A stretch of 64,000 bases of DNA from Senimuribacter sp049852125 (GTDB lineage: Bacteria; Bacillota; Clostridia; Peptostreptococcales; Anaerovoracaceae): the NCBI RefSeq assembly GCF_049852125.1, contig NZ_CP187532.1, forward strand, positions 1,860,001 through 1,924,000, in the 5' to 3' direction. A program made the translations under genes and the position numbers. How positions within the stretch are numbered: position 1 is the first letter of the stretch; the number at the start of each line of letters is the position of its first letter. Positions 9,570-18,649 of this stretch are shown one piece after another. A model generated the notes under the pieces. It made no database searches. It was not told the origin of the DNA and saw nothing but the letters and a program-made list of their open reading frames with translations.

Positions 9570-10124
9570 TTATACTTCCAAGATTTCCTTATCCTTTGCC
9601 GCGATGATATCATCGATATCCTTCACTGCCTTTTCAACGGTCTTCTGTACGCTGTCCAATTCCTTTTTCAGATCATCCTCTGTCAGTTCGCCATCCTTTT
9701 CCTGCTTCTTCAAAGTGTCGTTGGCCTCTCTCCTCAGATTTCTGATAGCAACCTTAGCGTCCTCTCCCATTTTCTTAGTAGTCTTAGTCAGTTCTTTTCT
9801 TCTTTCCTCTGTCAGCTGCGGAATAGCCAGTCTGATGCACTTTCCGTCATTGGATGGCGTAATACCGATACCTGCTACGTTAATCGCTTTCTCGATGTCC
9901 ACAATAGACTTCGGGTCAAAAGGCGTGATCATCAGGGTTCTCGGATCAGGCACTGAAATGTTTGACAGGTTTTTCAGCGGCGTCGGCGTTCCATAATAGT
10001 CTACAGCCACCTTATCCAGCAGCGCCGGATTTGCTCTCCCTGCTCTAACGGTATTCAGGTCGTCCTTCAGGACTAAAATGCTTTTCGCAATTCTTTCTTC
10101 TAAACTCTTGTTTGATTGGCTCAT
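9570..10124 (-). CDS. frr: Ribosome recycling factor
   Basis: 184 residues, full length. With EF-G it splits the post-termination ribosome. The diagnostic run VRAGRANPALLDKV near residue 25 and the coiled-coil body rich in Lys/Glu are clear. It starts 10 bases after pyrH with AGGAGG upstream, the conserved pyrH-frr pair. Confidence 0.97.
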   Translation of the reverse strand: MSQSNKSLEERIAKSILVLKDDLNTVRAGRANPALLDKVAVDYYGTPTPLKNLSNISVPDPRTLMITPFDPKSIVDIEKAINVAGIGITPSNDGKCIRLAIPQLTEERRKELTKTTKKMGEDAKVAIRNLRREANDTLKKQEKDGELTEDDLKKELDSVQKTVEKAVKDIDDIIAAKDKEILEV

Positions 10125-10134
10125 GTTGTTCCTC

Positions 10135-10839
10135 CTATTTGATTATCGTACCAATTTTTTCGCCATATACCGCTCGAAGTACATTTCCCTCCTCAGAAAT
10201 GCCAAAGACGTGAATGGCTATGTTGTTATCTTTACAAAGGGTCGCCGCGGTCAAATCCATGACTTTCAAATCTTTCTCCAGAACTTCCCGATGTGTTAAT
10301 TCATCGAATTTAACCGCATCAGGATTGGTCTGCGGGTCGTCTGAATAAACCGCGTCAACATTCTTGGCAAGCAATATTACGTCTGCGTCTATTTCTACCG
10401 CTCTCAGGGCGGCGGCTGTATCCGTGGAGAAGAATGGATTGCCTGTGCCGGCTCCAAAAATAACCACATCCTGATGAGACAGCTCGCTGATCGCCTTACG
10501 TCTGGCATAAGGTTCCGCAATCTCTCTCATTTCTATAGCGGTCTGAACTCTGGCTTTAACACCTGCGGCCAATAAAGCATCCTGCAGAGCAAGAGAATTC
10601 ATAACCGTAGCAAGCATTCCCATATAGTCCGCCGTAGCGCGATCCATGTCCTTACTGGTTCTTCCGCGCCAGAAGTTTCCGCCGCCTACGACGATAGCGA
10701 CCTCCACCCCCAGATCGTGAATCTCTTTCACCTGTCTCGCCACATTCTGCGTCATTTCTTCGTTAATGCCAAATCTGCCGCTTCCTGCAAGAGCTTCACC
10801 GCTGATCTTCAAAAGGACTCTCTTATATTTTGGTTCCAT
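10135..10839 (-). CDS. pyrH: Uridylate kinase
   Basis: 234 residues of the amino-acid-kinase fold. Phosphorylates UMP to UDP. The N-terminal KRVLLKISGEAL and the GGGNFWRG nucleotide-binding loops are present. It is the first gene of this transcript, with its own promoter about 95 bases upstream. In most Firmicutes pyrH directly follows tsf; here tsf lies about 19.4 kb away on the same strand. Confidence 0.97.
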   Translation of the reverse strand: MEPKYKRVLLKISGEALAGSGRFGINEEMTQNVARQVKEIHDLGVEVAIVVGGGNFWRGRTSKDMDRATADYMGMLATVMNSLALQDALLAAGVKARVQTAIEMREIAEPYARRKAISELSHQDVVIFGAGTGNPFFSTDTAAALRAVEIDADVILLAKNVDAVYSDDPQTNPDAVKFDELTHREVLEKDLKVMDLTAATLCKDNNIAIHVFGISEEGNVLRAVYGEKIGTIIK

Positions 10840-10931
10840 TATCTTCTCCTTATTAACTTATTTTATCCTATTCCGCCATAAGCCGCAAGCTCCGTCCGCG
10901 CCCTTCGGCCTACCAATAGTCGTGTGTAAAT

Positions 10932-10940
10932 ATTATATCA
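10932..10940 (-). promoter_or_regulatory. Extended -10 promoter of the pyrH-polC operon
   Basis: Minus-strand TGATATAAT, identical to the extended -10 of the M18 aminopeptidase, about 95 bases upstream of pyrH. No good -35 is visible at 17 bases. The leader (10840-10925) contains a GC-rich hairpin with GCCG/CGGC arms. This promoter supports independent expression of the pyrH half of the split operon. Confidence 0.6.
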
Positions 10941-11002
10941 TAGTTCTTTTATCTTTGAAATAGTTTTTACCTTCACAGCGAATTATAAAATAAATCAGTT
11001 TT

Positions 11003-11030
11003 TTGTACTTAGGGAGTATTGCCCTATTTT
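11003..11030 (+). promoter_or_regulatory. Candidate promoter with inverted-repeat operator for the 97-residue XRE regulator
   Basis: TTGTAC, 16 bases, TATTTT lies about 60 bases before the gene. An inverted repeat TAGGG-N7-CCCTA (11010-11026) fills the spacer and touches the -10, the position expected of an autoregulatory operator. The hexamers are imperfect. Confidence 0.35.
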
Positions 11031-11089
11031 TACACGGAAAATCTGCCATAATAAAGACAATATTATTTGAAAGAAAGGAGGACTAGGCG

Positions 11090-11383
11090 ATGCCGGCAAA
11101 GAAGGAAATCAAAAAGCTTTTATCTGTCACTGATAATCGTTTAAAAGAACTTCGTGAACAAAAGGGCTTCACACAACTGAATGTTCAAATGGAAACCGGC
11201 ATTGACCAGTCTGATTATTCAAAATTGGAACGAGGCCTGCGTAAGCCTACTTATAATCAAGCGGCTCTGCTGTCGCATTTGTTCGATACCAGTATAGACT
11301 ATATCTACGGATTCACGCTTGACCCTCGTCCTTATCCCCGCATCGAAAGGCCGGAAGATGACGAGCCCGCCGACAAAAAATAA
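11090..11383 (+). CDS. XRE-family helix-turn-helix regulator
   Basis: 97 residues; the only long plus-strand host gene in this stretch apart from the metal-resistance pair and LysR. Residues 13-70 form an XRE helix-turn-helix (RLKELREQKGFTQLNVQMET then DQSDYSKLERGLRKP), followed by a charged, proline-rich tail. The AAAGGAGG site upstream is very strong. Targets are unknown; it is divergent to pyrH, so control of itself or of pyrH is possible. Confidence 0.85.
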   Translation: MPAKKEIKKLLSVTDNRLKELREQKGFTQLNVQMETGIDQSDYSKLERGLRKPTYNQAALLSHLFDTSIDYIYGFTLDPRPYPRIERPEDDEPADKK

Positions 11384-11565
11384 ACGGATAAAATAAATCA
11401 ACTGTGCGACAGTTCCATTTCTTCTTATAAAATGTAATGTCCAGCACAGTTATATAAAAATTGCAATAATTGATTTTAATAATAGCAAATTGTTTTTTCA
11501 TTCAAATCGCCGATTCAGAAATTTTACTTATTTTTATGATAAAATCTTTCTTCTTCATCTGTAAC

Positions 11566-11586
11566 GGGGCGCTGCAGCAGCGCCCC
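11566..11586. terminator. Hairpin between convergent genes
   Basis: GGGGCGCTG-CAG-CAGCGCCCC is a perfect 9-bp GC-rich stem between the end of the XRE gene (plus) and the LytTR gene (minus). The T tract is poor on both sides, so it is only a plausible shared terminator. Nothing else is visible in 11384-11620. Confidence 0.45.
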
Positions 11587-11620
11587 TCTGTATTGATTAT
11601 TACAACTAAATTTGATTTCG

Positions 11621-12352
11621 TCAAAAGGTTTTCCTGCAATCGTACTCCTTACCTGCAAAATCTGTAAACCTCTGGCGCACCTGTTTAACATATGTACGGC
11701 TGATCGGTATCTTTCTGTCATCCCACAGAATAAAAAAGTCCTTACCCATATATTTCACACGGTATAAATTGACAATAAAGCTATAGTGGCAGCGCACGAA
11801 CCACCCCTTCAACTGTTCTTCTACATCCTCAAACTTTCCGTAAAAGCTGCATTGAACGCCCTGAACAGTCCTTACAGCAATTTTTCGTTTATCCTTTTCC
11901 AGAGAATAAATCTCATCGAGGGGAATCACGAAGTCGCCGCTTTTATTATGTATACACAGGCACTCCTCTTTTACCCTTTCTAAACGATTCGCCGCCTTTT
12001 CCACCGCTTTGCTTAAAGCTTCTGCACTCACCGGCTTTCTGAGAAAATAGACATGCTCTACATCATACACACTCTCTGAATAGATGTCGCAATCTGACAA
12101 AAAGATAATTTGACAGCCTGGCCGCAGCTGATTCAGCTGCGCAGCCAATTCTATGCCGTTTTCTTCCGCCAAATGGATGTTCATCATTACCAAAGAAGGC
12201 TTTATCCGCTCATCTGCAATCTCATCCAAAAGCTCATGACCACTATTAAATTCTCGAATCCGATACATCTGCGATAAATGCAGCGCTTCTATTTTTTCTG
12301 CAAGCTGCCTCGCGTCTGCCGGATTATCATCACAAATAGCAATATCCCACAT
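11621..12352 (-). CDS. LytTR-type response regulator with Asn in place of the phospho-acceptor Asp
   Basis: 243 residues from an ATG preceded by GGGAGGAT. Residues 1-120 are a receiver domain: acidic pair D8/D9 (ICDDN) and KP (FLRKPVS) are kept, but the phosphorylation position reads LVMMNIHL, with Asn58 where family members have Asp. Residues about 138-240 form a LytTR DNA-binding domain (DEIYSLEKDKRK, FVRCHYSFIVNL). No histidine kinase gene is adjacent. It is probably a phosphorylation-independent regulator, inferred from the substitution. A start at 12379 would add 9 residues without a better ribosome binding site. Confidence 0.88.
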   Translation of the reverse strand: MWDIAICDDNPADARQLAEKIEALHLSQMYRIREFNSGHELLDEIADERIKPSLVMMNIHLAEENGIELAAQLNQLRPGCQIIFLSDCDIYSESVYDVEHVYFLRKPVSAEALSKAVEKAANRLERVKEECLCIHNKSGDFVIPLDEIYSLEKDKRKIAVRTVQGVQCSFYGKFEDVEEQLKGWFVRCHYSFIVNLYRVKYMGKDFFILWDDRKIPISRTYVKQVRQRFTDFAGKEYDCRKTF

Positions 12353-12556
12353 GCTTTCATCCTCCCATTCTTTCTCCAATCTCCCTGAGAGAAAAATGTA
12401 ATAAATCCAAAGTCCTACTGGCTCATTTATATCTTAACCTATTTTTTAATTTTAAGATATAAAACAACCTAATGTATTCTAACATGTATTGTCTTCTTTA
12501 TCCTATTGGAGTAAAAAACAACATCTCAAATGTAACAAAAAACAGCAAAAATCGAC

Positions 12557-12601
12557 AAAAATCGACATGCGTCATAAAGTTCTACACACACATCGATTTT
12601 T
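12557..12601 (-). terminator. Candidate terminator after trxB
   Basis: AAAAATCGA and TCGATTTTT arms (9 pairs) enclose a 27-base loop about 20 bases past the trxB stop, with a further direct repeat of the T-rich arm downstream. The long loop lowers confidence. An imperfect palindrome with ATATCTTAA/TTAAGATAT arms lies at about 12430-12465 in the LytTR gene upstream region. Confidence 0.45.
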
Positions 12602-12618
12602 ACTTTGCATCTGTGCCA

Positions 12619-13527
12619 TCACAGTCCGTTCATGTATTCAATAGCAGCCAACGCAGCCACTGCTCCATCAGCGGCCGCAGTTGCCAGCTGACGAACCTTC
12701 TTTGTCCGGCAGTCACCCGCTGTAAAAATGCCCGGACGCTCCGTCATACACGATTCATCTGCTTTGATATAGCCGCTCTGATCTAATGCCGCCACATTCT
12801 CAAATGCCTTATTATCCGGTATCTGCCCGATCGCCACGAACACCCCGGACACTTCAATCTGCCGTTCCTCTCCCGTTTTGACATTGCGGACACGAAGACC
12901 GGTTACTCTATGTTCCCCCATGAGTTCCTCAGGAACAGTATCCAGAAGAATCACAACGTTATCCTTGGACAGCAATCTCTTTACGTTAGCTGTATCTCCA
13001 CGAAAGGTATCTCTGCGATGAATCAAATACACTTTATTTGCAATGCCAGCGAGAACCTCTGCATCTTCCAGCGCCGTATTTCCGCCGCCAATAACCGCTA
13101 CATCCTTATTTCGAAAAAAAGCGCCGTCACAGGTGGCACAGTAAGATATACCTGCGCCTGTAAGCTGCTCCTCCCTCTCCAAACCTAAGGGACGATTCTT
13201 TGCTCCCGTGGCAAAGATAACAGTTTTCGCCTCATATTGCCCGTTCTGCGTTTTGACCACCTTTTTCCTGCCCTCGTCGATTACTTGAACAGCCTTCTCA
13301 AATACTAGCTCTGCCCCCAATTCCGTCGCCTGTTCGTACATCTGTGAAGCCAATTGAAACCCGGAAACCGACTTGATTCCAGGATAGTTTTCCACCTCAG
13401 GCGTATTGATAATCTGGCCTCCGTATCCCTTCTCATCCAGGATCAACGTCTTTTTTCCGCCTCTCTGTCCATATACTGCTGCTGATAAGCCCGCAGGGCC
13501 TGCTCCTATTATAATCATATCATACAT
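12619..13527 (-). CDS. trxB: Thioredoxin reductase
   Basis: 302 residues, FAD/NAD(P)H disulfide reductase. FAD-binding GAGPAGLSAAVYG at 8-20, redox-active CATC (C130, C133) and NAD(P)H-binding GGGNTALEDA are all intact, and a C-terminal GDCRTKKVRQL segment closes the FAD site. Cytosolic; reduces thioredoxin. It is separated by one base from the upstream nudC stop, so the two form an operon. Confidence 0.95.
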   Translation of the reverse strand: MYDMIIIGAGPAGLSAAVYGQRGGKKTLILDEKGYGGQIINTPEVENYPGIKSVSGFQLASQMYEQATELGAELVFEKAVQVIDEGRKKVVKTQNGQYEAKTVIFATGAKNRPLGLEREEQLTGAGISYCATCDGAFFRNKDVAVIGGGNTALEDAEVLAGIANKVYLIHRRDTFRGDTANVKRLLSKDNVVILLDTVPEELMGEHRVTGLRVRNVKTGEERQIEVSGVFVAIGQIPDNKAFENVAALDQSGYIKADESCMTERPGIFTAGDCRTKKVRQLATAAADGAVAALAAIEYMNGL

Positions 13528-13528
13528 T

Positions 13529-14383
13529 TTATCTTTCCCCTCTCTGAAATACTGCCATCATTTCTCTTGTCAAGCTGAAACCGTCGTCTTCTTCCGGCAT
13601 CTCACTACGGTGAAACCATTCTGCTGTAGAAAGTTCTTCCTCATCCATGGTAATGCCGTCGCTTCCGTCCAGCTCACAGAAAAAGCCCAACAGCAAATTG
13701 CTGTCTGTTCCCCACGGCTGACTCTTGTAATAAGTAATGTTTTTTACCTTTAATCCTACTTCTTCCATGACCTCTCTCGCCACGGTTTCCTCTGCCGTTT
13801 CTCCGATTTCCGTAAATCCCGCGATCAACGCGTATCGCTTGTAAGCTCTCCCATTATAGCGGGTCAGCAAAATCCTGTCGCCGTCCGTCAAAGCTACAAT
13901 AACCGCCGGCGCGATTTTGGGATAAATTATGTTGCCGCATTCCGGACAGCAAAGCGCCCGCTCTCTCACACCATGCTTTACAGGGCGCCCGCAGCGTCCG
14001 CAATACTGATTATCTCTGTACCACTGATAAAGATGATATGCCGTAGCAGCAGCAAAAGCCAGTTCCTTAATTTCCAGCCGGCGGAAATTTCTCACACTTT
14101 CAAATGAGAAACCCTCCGGAATTTGTAAATCCTCATGGCTGACGCCCTTTGATAAAGCGCTGCCGACGGGCGCCTCCAAAAAGAATCGTTTCTCTCCTAT
14201 AGAGAATACATACTGTGCCTCAGGGCAGCCTAATTCCCCTGCTTCAGGCAGCAAAAGCCGTCCTTCCGGCAAAGCCTTTACTAATATTTTATCGTTATCG
14301 AAACGAAAGATCCTATCTTCCGGGTTTGGTATACGCTGCGCATATGCATTGTTCAATTTCTTGTCTCCTAAATCCTGTATCAT
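13529..14383 (-). CDS. nudC: NudC-type NAD+/NADH pyrophosphatase with zinc ribbon
   Basis: 284 residues. A variable N-terminal domain, a four-Cys zinc ribbon (CGRCGRPVKHG and CCPECG, about 125-150) and a Nudix box GFTEIGETAEETVAREVMEE match NudC, which cleaves NADH and NAD-capped RNA. The NudC marker downstream of the Nudix box reads SQPWGTDSN rather than the usual SQPWPFPxS, so substrate choice may differ. It lies one base upstream of trxB. Confidence 0.88.
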   Translation of the reverse strand: MIQDLGDKKLNNAYAQRIPNPEDRIFRFDNDKILVKALPEGRLLLPEAGELGCPEAQYVFSIGEKRFFLEAPVGSALSKGVSHEDLQIPEGFSFESVRNFRRLEIKELAFAAATAYHLYQWYRDNQYCGRCGRPVKHGVRERALCCPECGNIIYPKIAPAVIVALTDGDRILLTRYNGRAYKRYALIAGFTEIGETAEETVAREVMEEVGLKVKNITYYKSQPWGTDSNLLLGFFCELDGSDGITMDEEELSTAEWFHRSEMPEEDDGFSLTREMMAVFQRGER

Positions 14384-14445
14384 ATTTCACCTCGTAGTAT
14401 TCTCATTTAAGAATATTTTACCACATTTTTTCGGATTCAAGCAGA

Positions 14446-14471
14446 GAAAAAGCGAAGCGCGTCGGCTTCGC
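14446..14471 (-). terminator. Terminator after the membrane XRE regulator
   Basis: Minus-strand GCGAAGC, loop CGACGC, GCTTCGC then TTTTT, about 17 bases past the stop at 14488. A 7-bp stem with a good T tract. Confidence 0.75.
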
Positions 14472-14487
14472 CTTGTAATTATCAGGT

Positions 14488-15669
14488 TTACAGATGAATC
14501 TGCACGATATGACAGACGCTGAATTCGCTCTCATGAGGCTGTTTTCCGAGAAGATAAAGATAGCGATGCCAGCCGTCCGAATACTGATTTCCCAGCTTTT
14601 TCATGGCAGGAGTGTACGTTTCTTTGACGAGGACTTCACAAATCCTGTAATCATAAAGCTCCTGATAGGCGATCTCCTTGCCCATATCATGCCGCTGCTC
14701 ATCTGTCAACTCGCCCAGCGTCTTGGTGTGAATGGATTTCATGTAACTACTTTGCCGATATGCGTCCTGAAGACCGGTATCCGATTTTTGCTTCAGTTGA
14801 CGCTGGAAATCCTTTACAATCAATTCTTCAGCCTTGCTCTCCGGCTGGCATGCCAGCGTCAAAATCCTGTCTTTATACTGATACTGCAGCTTTCCGTCAT
14901 ACTGATATCCTCCCTCTTTTTCGGCCTGATAATCTGCTATAAGGCTCCAAAGCTGTTCAAAAAGTTCCGCTGCGTCATCGCCCATATAACAGGTTCCGCC
15001 GTCCTGATCAAAATATCCTTTCGAATTGACAGATACAATATCTCCGATATAGATAAATCCTGTCTGTTCCGCTCCCTCTGCATTTGGAAGCGATTTTACT
15101 TCCTTCATACCAGTAGTCCCTTTTGCCAGCAAATTTTTGATGGCGTCCTGGATGATCTCGTCTTCTGGCTGATTCAGCTCCAGATGAATATTTTCGTCAC
15201 CTGGTTGCCCGGATTCCAGCTCGACATAAGTAAAAAAATAGTTCCCGCTTGTCAGATCCGTAGGCTCGTTCGCGGTCTGATAAACGCCAACACAGCTCCT
15301 TATACCGCCAATGCAAAATATGACAAGACATATGGCCAAAGGAATAATATACAGCCTGTGTCTGCGTTCTTTCAATCGAAGGTAGAACTGAAGTCCTTTG
15401 ATAAAAGATTCCTCTGCCGCTTCGCCGGATAACGCCGTTTCCGTCTGGCGCTGACCATCCAGCAGCTCCAGTACAGTGATGTCCAGGATTTTCGCCAAAG
15501 GCTTCAGTATGGATACGTCGGGAAAGCTTTTACCGGTTTCCCATTTGGAAACAGCTCTGTCAGTGATACCGAGCAGTTCAGCCAACTGAGCCTGGGTCAA
15601 CCCCTTCTCTATTCTCAATTCCTGAATAAACGCGCCTGTCTTTTCATAGTCTATTGTTCCGTGATCCAT
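14488..15669 (-). CDS. XRE regulator fused to a membrane-anchored extracytoplasmic domain
   Basis: 393 residues. Residues 10-70 form an XRE helix-turn-helix (GLTQAQLAELLGITDRAVSK); one transmembrane helix lies at about 107-125 (YIIPLAICLVIFCIGGI); the remaining about 265 residues are predicted outside the membrane and match no domain I can name. Such one-protein sensors couple an outside signal to DNA binding. Start ATG is preceded by AAGGAGG. Monocistronic, with its own terminator. Ligand and targets are unknown. Confidence 0.82.
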   Translation of the reverse strand: MDHGTIDYEKTGAFIQELRIEKGLTQAQLAELLGITDRAVSKWETGKSFPDVSILKPLAKILDITVLELLDGQRQTETALSGEAAEESFIKGLQFYLRLKERRHRLYIIPLAICLVIFCIGGIRSCVGVYQTANEPTDLTSGNYFFTYVELESGQPGDENIHLELNQPEDEIIQDAIKNLLAKGTTGMKEVKSLPNAEGAEQTGFIYIGDIVSVNSKGYFDQDGGTCYMGDDAAELFEQLWSLIADYQAEKEGGYQYDGKLQYQYKDRILTLACQPESKAEELIVKDFQRQLKQKSDTGLQDAYRQSSYMKSIHTKTLGELTDEQRHDMGKEIAYQELYDYRICEVLVKETYTPAMKKLGNQYSDGWHRYLYLLGKQPHESEFSVCHIVQIHL

Positions 15670-15906
15670 TTCGCAATCCTCCTTCTGGATTCCATCATAT
15701 CATCCATAGCCGTTGAACGCAACCGACTGATAGTTGGGAAGACCGCTGCAAATCAAAATCTCGCTGACAGGCGATCAACCGGCAGTTGGAAAGGCGCAGG
15801 CGTCTGGCGATTTCTGAGATCTGAGCTTTTCTCCATAAAGCTATCGATTTTTCTTAATTACTAAATTTTCTATGAAAATGTTTTTAAAAAAAATGCTTTT
15901 ACCCTA

Positions 15907-15958
15907 TTGACAAGCGCTCCAATATATGTTTAAATCATCATATGAACAGTTATTCATA
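15907..15958 (+). promoter_or_regulatory. Promoter and ArsR/SmtB-type operator of the metal ATPase
   Basis: TTGACA (15907-15912), 17 bases, TTAAAT (15930-15935). A perfect inverted repeat TATGAA-N6-TTCATA (15941-15958) sits at the expected transcription start and matches the ATA..TGAA..TTCA.. operators of CadC/CzrA/SmtB repressors, one of which is encoded just downstream. The rest of the gap 15670-15993 shows no gene. Confidence 0.8.
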
Positions 15959-15993
15959 CATAAATTTGTTTTAGATACAGCAGGAGGCACGAA

Positions 15994-18537
15994 ATGAAAG
16001 ATATACTATTAAATATGCAAGCAGAACCTTTCTTGCACCAGCATGATGATCACTGCGGCTGTGGTCATGACCATCACGACCACGATCATGAACACGAGCA
16101 ACATCATCACGACGACGCGCTCTGTGATTGCGGCTGCGTTCATGACCATCACGACCACGATCATGAACATAGCCATAGCGATACGATTGGCGGTAAAAAC
16201 ATCTATATTCTGGAGAATCTAGGCTGCGCCCACTGCGCTTCCAAGATGGAAGACGCCATCAACCATCTGGACGGTGTTTCTGAGGCAACCATCACCTACG
16301 CTACCAAACAGCTACGCGTTACGGCTGATAATCCAGACGCCCTGCTGCCGCAGATCCAGAAAATCTGCGCTTCCATAGAATCCGAAGTCAAGGTTGTTCC
16401 CAGATCAAAGATCATTCCGTCTGGCTTTATCACAAAGACATACATCCTGGAAAATCTGGGCTGCGCTCATTGCGCTTCTAAGATGGAAGATGCTATCAGC
16501 CATTTGGATGGCGTCGCCGAAGCCTCTATCACCTATGCCACTAAACAGCTTCGGATCACGGCAAAGGATCCGGATCAGTATCTGGACGAAGTCCGCAGAA
16601 TCTGTACATCCATAGAGTCCGAGGTGACTGTTTCACCAAAGGACGTGCAGAAAATCAAGGAGAATACAACATCTGAAGTTAAAACAAGCTTAAAAAAAGA
16701 AAAGCTAGAACTGGCGACCCTGATCGTAGGCGCAATACTCTTTATCTGCGGCTTTGCCATGCATCACATGAGTCTTTACGAAACCGCCTCAACAATCATA
16801 CTGATCGCGGCCTATGTCTTACTAGGTGGAAAGGTTCTGATCAACGCCGTAAAAAATATCTCTCACGGACAAATCTTTGATGAGAACTTTCTCATGGGTC
16901 TGGCAACCCTGGGAGCATTCGCCATACAAGAGTACCCTGAAGCCGTAGGCGTCATGTTGTTCTATCGTATCGGTGAATATTTCGAAGACAGCGCAGTAGA
17001 AAGAAGCCGCAGCCAAATCATGAATGCTGTAGATATGCGGCCGGAAATCGTTACACTGGTTAAAACAGACGGTGAAACAACGGTAATTGCTGCAGAAAAC
17101 GCCAAGCCTGGCGATATTCTACTTATTCATCCCGGAGACAGAATTCCTCTGGACGGTATTATTGCCGAAGGCGAAAGCCGTTTGGATACATCTCCTATCA
17201 CAGGAGAGCCTGTACCTATAGCAGTCTCAGTTGGAGACGAAGCCACTTCAGGATGCGTTAACACCTCCGGTCAACTGCTGCTTCGTGTCACAAAGCCTCT
17301 GTCTGAATCTATGGTCACCAGAATTATAGATTCCGTAGAGAACGCCGCTGCCAGCAAACCAAAGATTGACCGGTTCATCACCAGGTTTTCTCGAATCTAC
17401 ACGCCGTGTGTGGTTTTAGCGGCCATCGTCATCGCTGTTGTTCCGTCTCTGTTCATCGGTAACTGGAACTACTGGATCTATACCGCGCTTACCTTCCTGG
17501 TCATGAGCTGTCCCTGCGCTTTAGTTCTCAGCGTCCCTTTAGCCTTTTTCTCTGGTATAGGCGCCGGCTCTAAACGCGGCATCCTTTTCAAAGGAGGCCT
17601 GTCTATGGAAGCCCTAAAAGATATCAAAGCAATTATCATGGATAAAACCGGAACGATTACAGAAGGAAATTTCCAACTGCAGGCGATTATACCTTCCGGT
17701 CAATTTCCGCAGGACGAATTGCTGACTGTCTGCGCAAGCTGTGAACAGCGCTCCACACATCCTATCGCAGCGAGCATTACCGCTGCCGCGCGATCAAAAG
17801 GTCTCGCATTGGAAGTTCCACAGGAGCTATCAGAAATTCCCGGCCACGGCATCGTTGCTACCACTTCCCATGGACAGATTCTGTGCGGAAATAAAAAGCT
17901 AATGGAGCAGCACAGCGTTTCCGTAGATCAAGTACCCGAAAAAGAGTTCGGCGCGGAGGTTTTTGTCGCCATCAACGGCGTATACGCTGGTATGCTAATG
18001 GTATCTGATACTATCAAGGCTGACGCCAAATCTGCTGTCAGCCGCCTAAAATCACTCAATTTGCATACAGTTATGCTGACAGGCGATTCTCAGGAAAACG
18101 CAGAAGCGGTAGCGAAAGAAACAGGTATAGATGAGGTTTATGGAAAACTGCTGCCGCAGGATAAACTTTCTATGCTCGCTAAGGTACGTGAAAGCTATGG
18201 CAAAGTAATGTTTATCGGCGACGGTATCAACGATGCTCCTGTATTAGCAGGCGCTGACGTTGGCGCTGCCATGGGCAGTGGCGCCGACGCCGCTATCGAA
18301 GCCGCCGACGCTGTCTTCATGACACCAAACGTCCAGTCCATTCCAGACTCTATCACCATCGCAAAGCAAACAGGCCGTATTGCTATGCAAAATGTCGTGT
18401 TCGCTCTGACGATTAAGGCGATCGTTATGATATTAGGTGTAGCCGGTTTTGCCAATATGTGGCTGGCTGTCTTCGCGGACAGCGGCGTCGCAATGCTGTG
18501 CGTATTAAACTCTATTCGTATTCTATACAAGAAATGA
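15994..18537 (+). CDS. Zn/Cd/Pb-exporting P1B-type ATPase
   Basis: 847 residues. A His/Asp/Cys-rich N-terminus (14-62, duplicated HDHHDHDHEH blocks) precedes two nearly identical heavy-metal-associated domains (CAHC at C78/C81 and C157/C160), then membrane helices, the actuator loop TGEPVP, the membrane metal site SCPCAL, the phosphorylated Asp in DKTGT and GDGINDAP. The last helix carries ADSGVAMLCVLNSIRIL, the P1B-2 (Zn/Cd/Pb) signature. Exports divalent metals across the plasma membrane. Likely repressed by the ArsR gene downstream through the operator at 15941-15958. CadA or ZntA would be the closest names. Confidence 0.93.
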   Translation: MKDILLNMQAEPFLHQHDDHCGCGHDHHDHDHEHEQHHHDDALCDCGCVHDHHDHDHEHSHSDTIGGKNIYILENLGCAHCASKMEDAINHLDGVSEATITYATKQLRVTADNPDALLPQIQKICASIESEVKVVPRSKIIPSGFITKTYILENLGCAHCASKMEDAISHLDGVAEASITYATKQLRITAKDPDQYLDEVRRICTSIESEVTVSPKDVQKIKENTTSEVKTSLKKEKLELATLIVGAILFICGFAMHHMSLYETASTIILIAAYVLLGGKVLINAVKNISHGQIFDENFLMGLATLGAFAIQEYPEAVGVMLFYRIGEYFEDSAVERSRSQIMNAVDMRPEIVTLVKTDGETTVIAAENAKPGDILLIHPGDRIPLDGIIAEGESRLDTSPITGEPVPIAVSVGDEATSGCVNTSGQLLLRVTKPLSESMVTRIIDSVENAAASKPKIDRFITRFSRIYTPCVVLAAIVIAVVPSLFIGNWNYWIYTALTFLVMSCPCALVLSVPLAFFSGIGAGSKRGILFKGGLSMEALKDIKAIIMDKTGTITEGNFQLQAIIPSGQFPQDELLTVCASCEQRSTHPIAASITAAARSKGLALEVPQELSEIPGHGIVATTSHGQILCGNKKLMEQHSVSVDQVPEKEFGAEVFVAINGVYAGMLMVSDTIKADAKSAVSRLKSLNLHTVMLTGDSQENAEAVAKETGIDEVYGKLLPQDKLSMLAKVRESYGKVMFIGDGINDAPVLAGADVGAAMGSGADAAIEAADAVFMTPNVQSIPDSITIAKQTGRIAMQNVVFALTIKAIVMILGVAGFANMWLAVFADSGVAMLCVLNSIRILYKK

Positions 18538-18586
18538 TTTGACCAAAAGGGGTTTTTCAGATAAAATATATGTATAAGTCTGCTGA

Positions 18587-18635
18587 CAGTGGACAGGAGC
18601 GCGCTTCAGCGCTCTTGCCCACTGAAAACGTTTTT
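18587..18635 (+). terminator. Hairpin between the ATPase and arsR genes
   Basis: CAGTGG...GGAGCGC and GCGCTC...CCCACTG form a long interrupted stem, followed six bases later by TTTTT. It could partly terminate the ATPase transcript and lower read-through into the repressor gene. Confidence 0.5.
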
Positions 18636-18649
18636 ACGGAGGATAAGAG

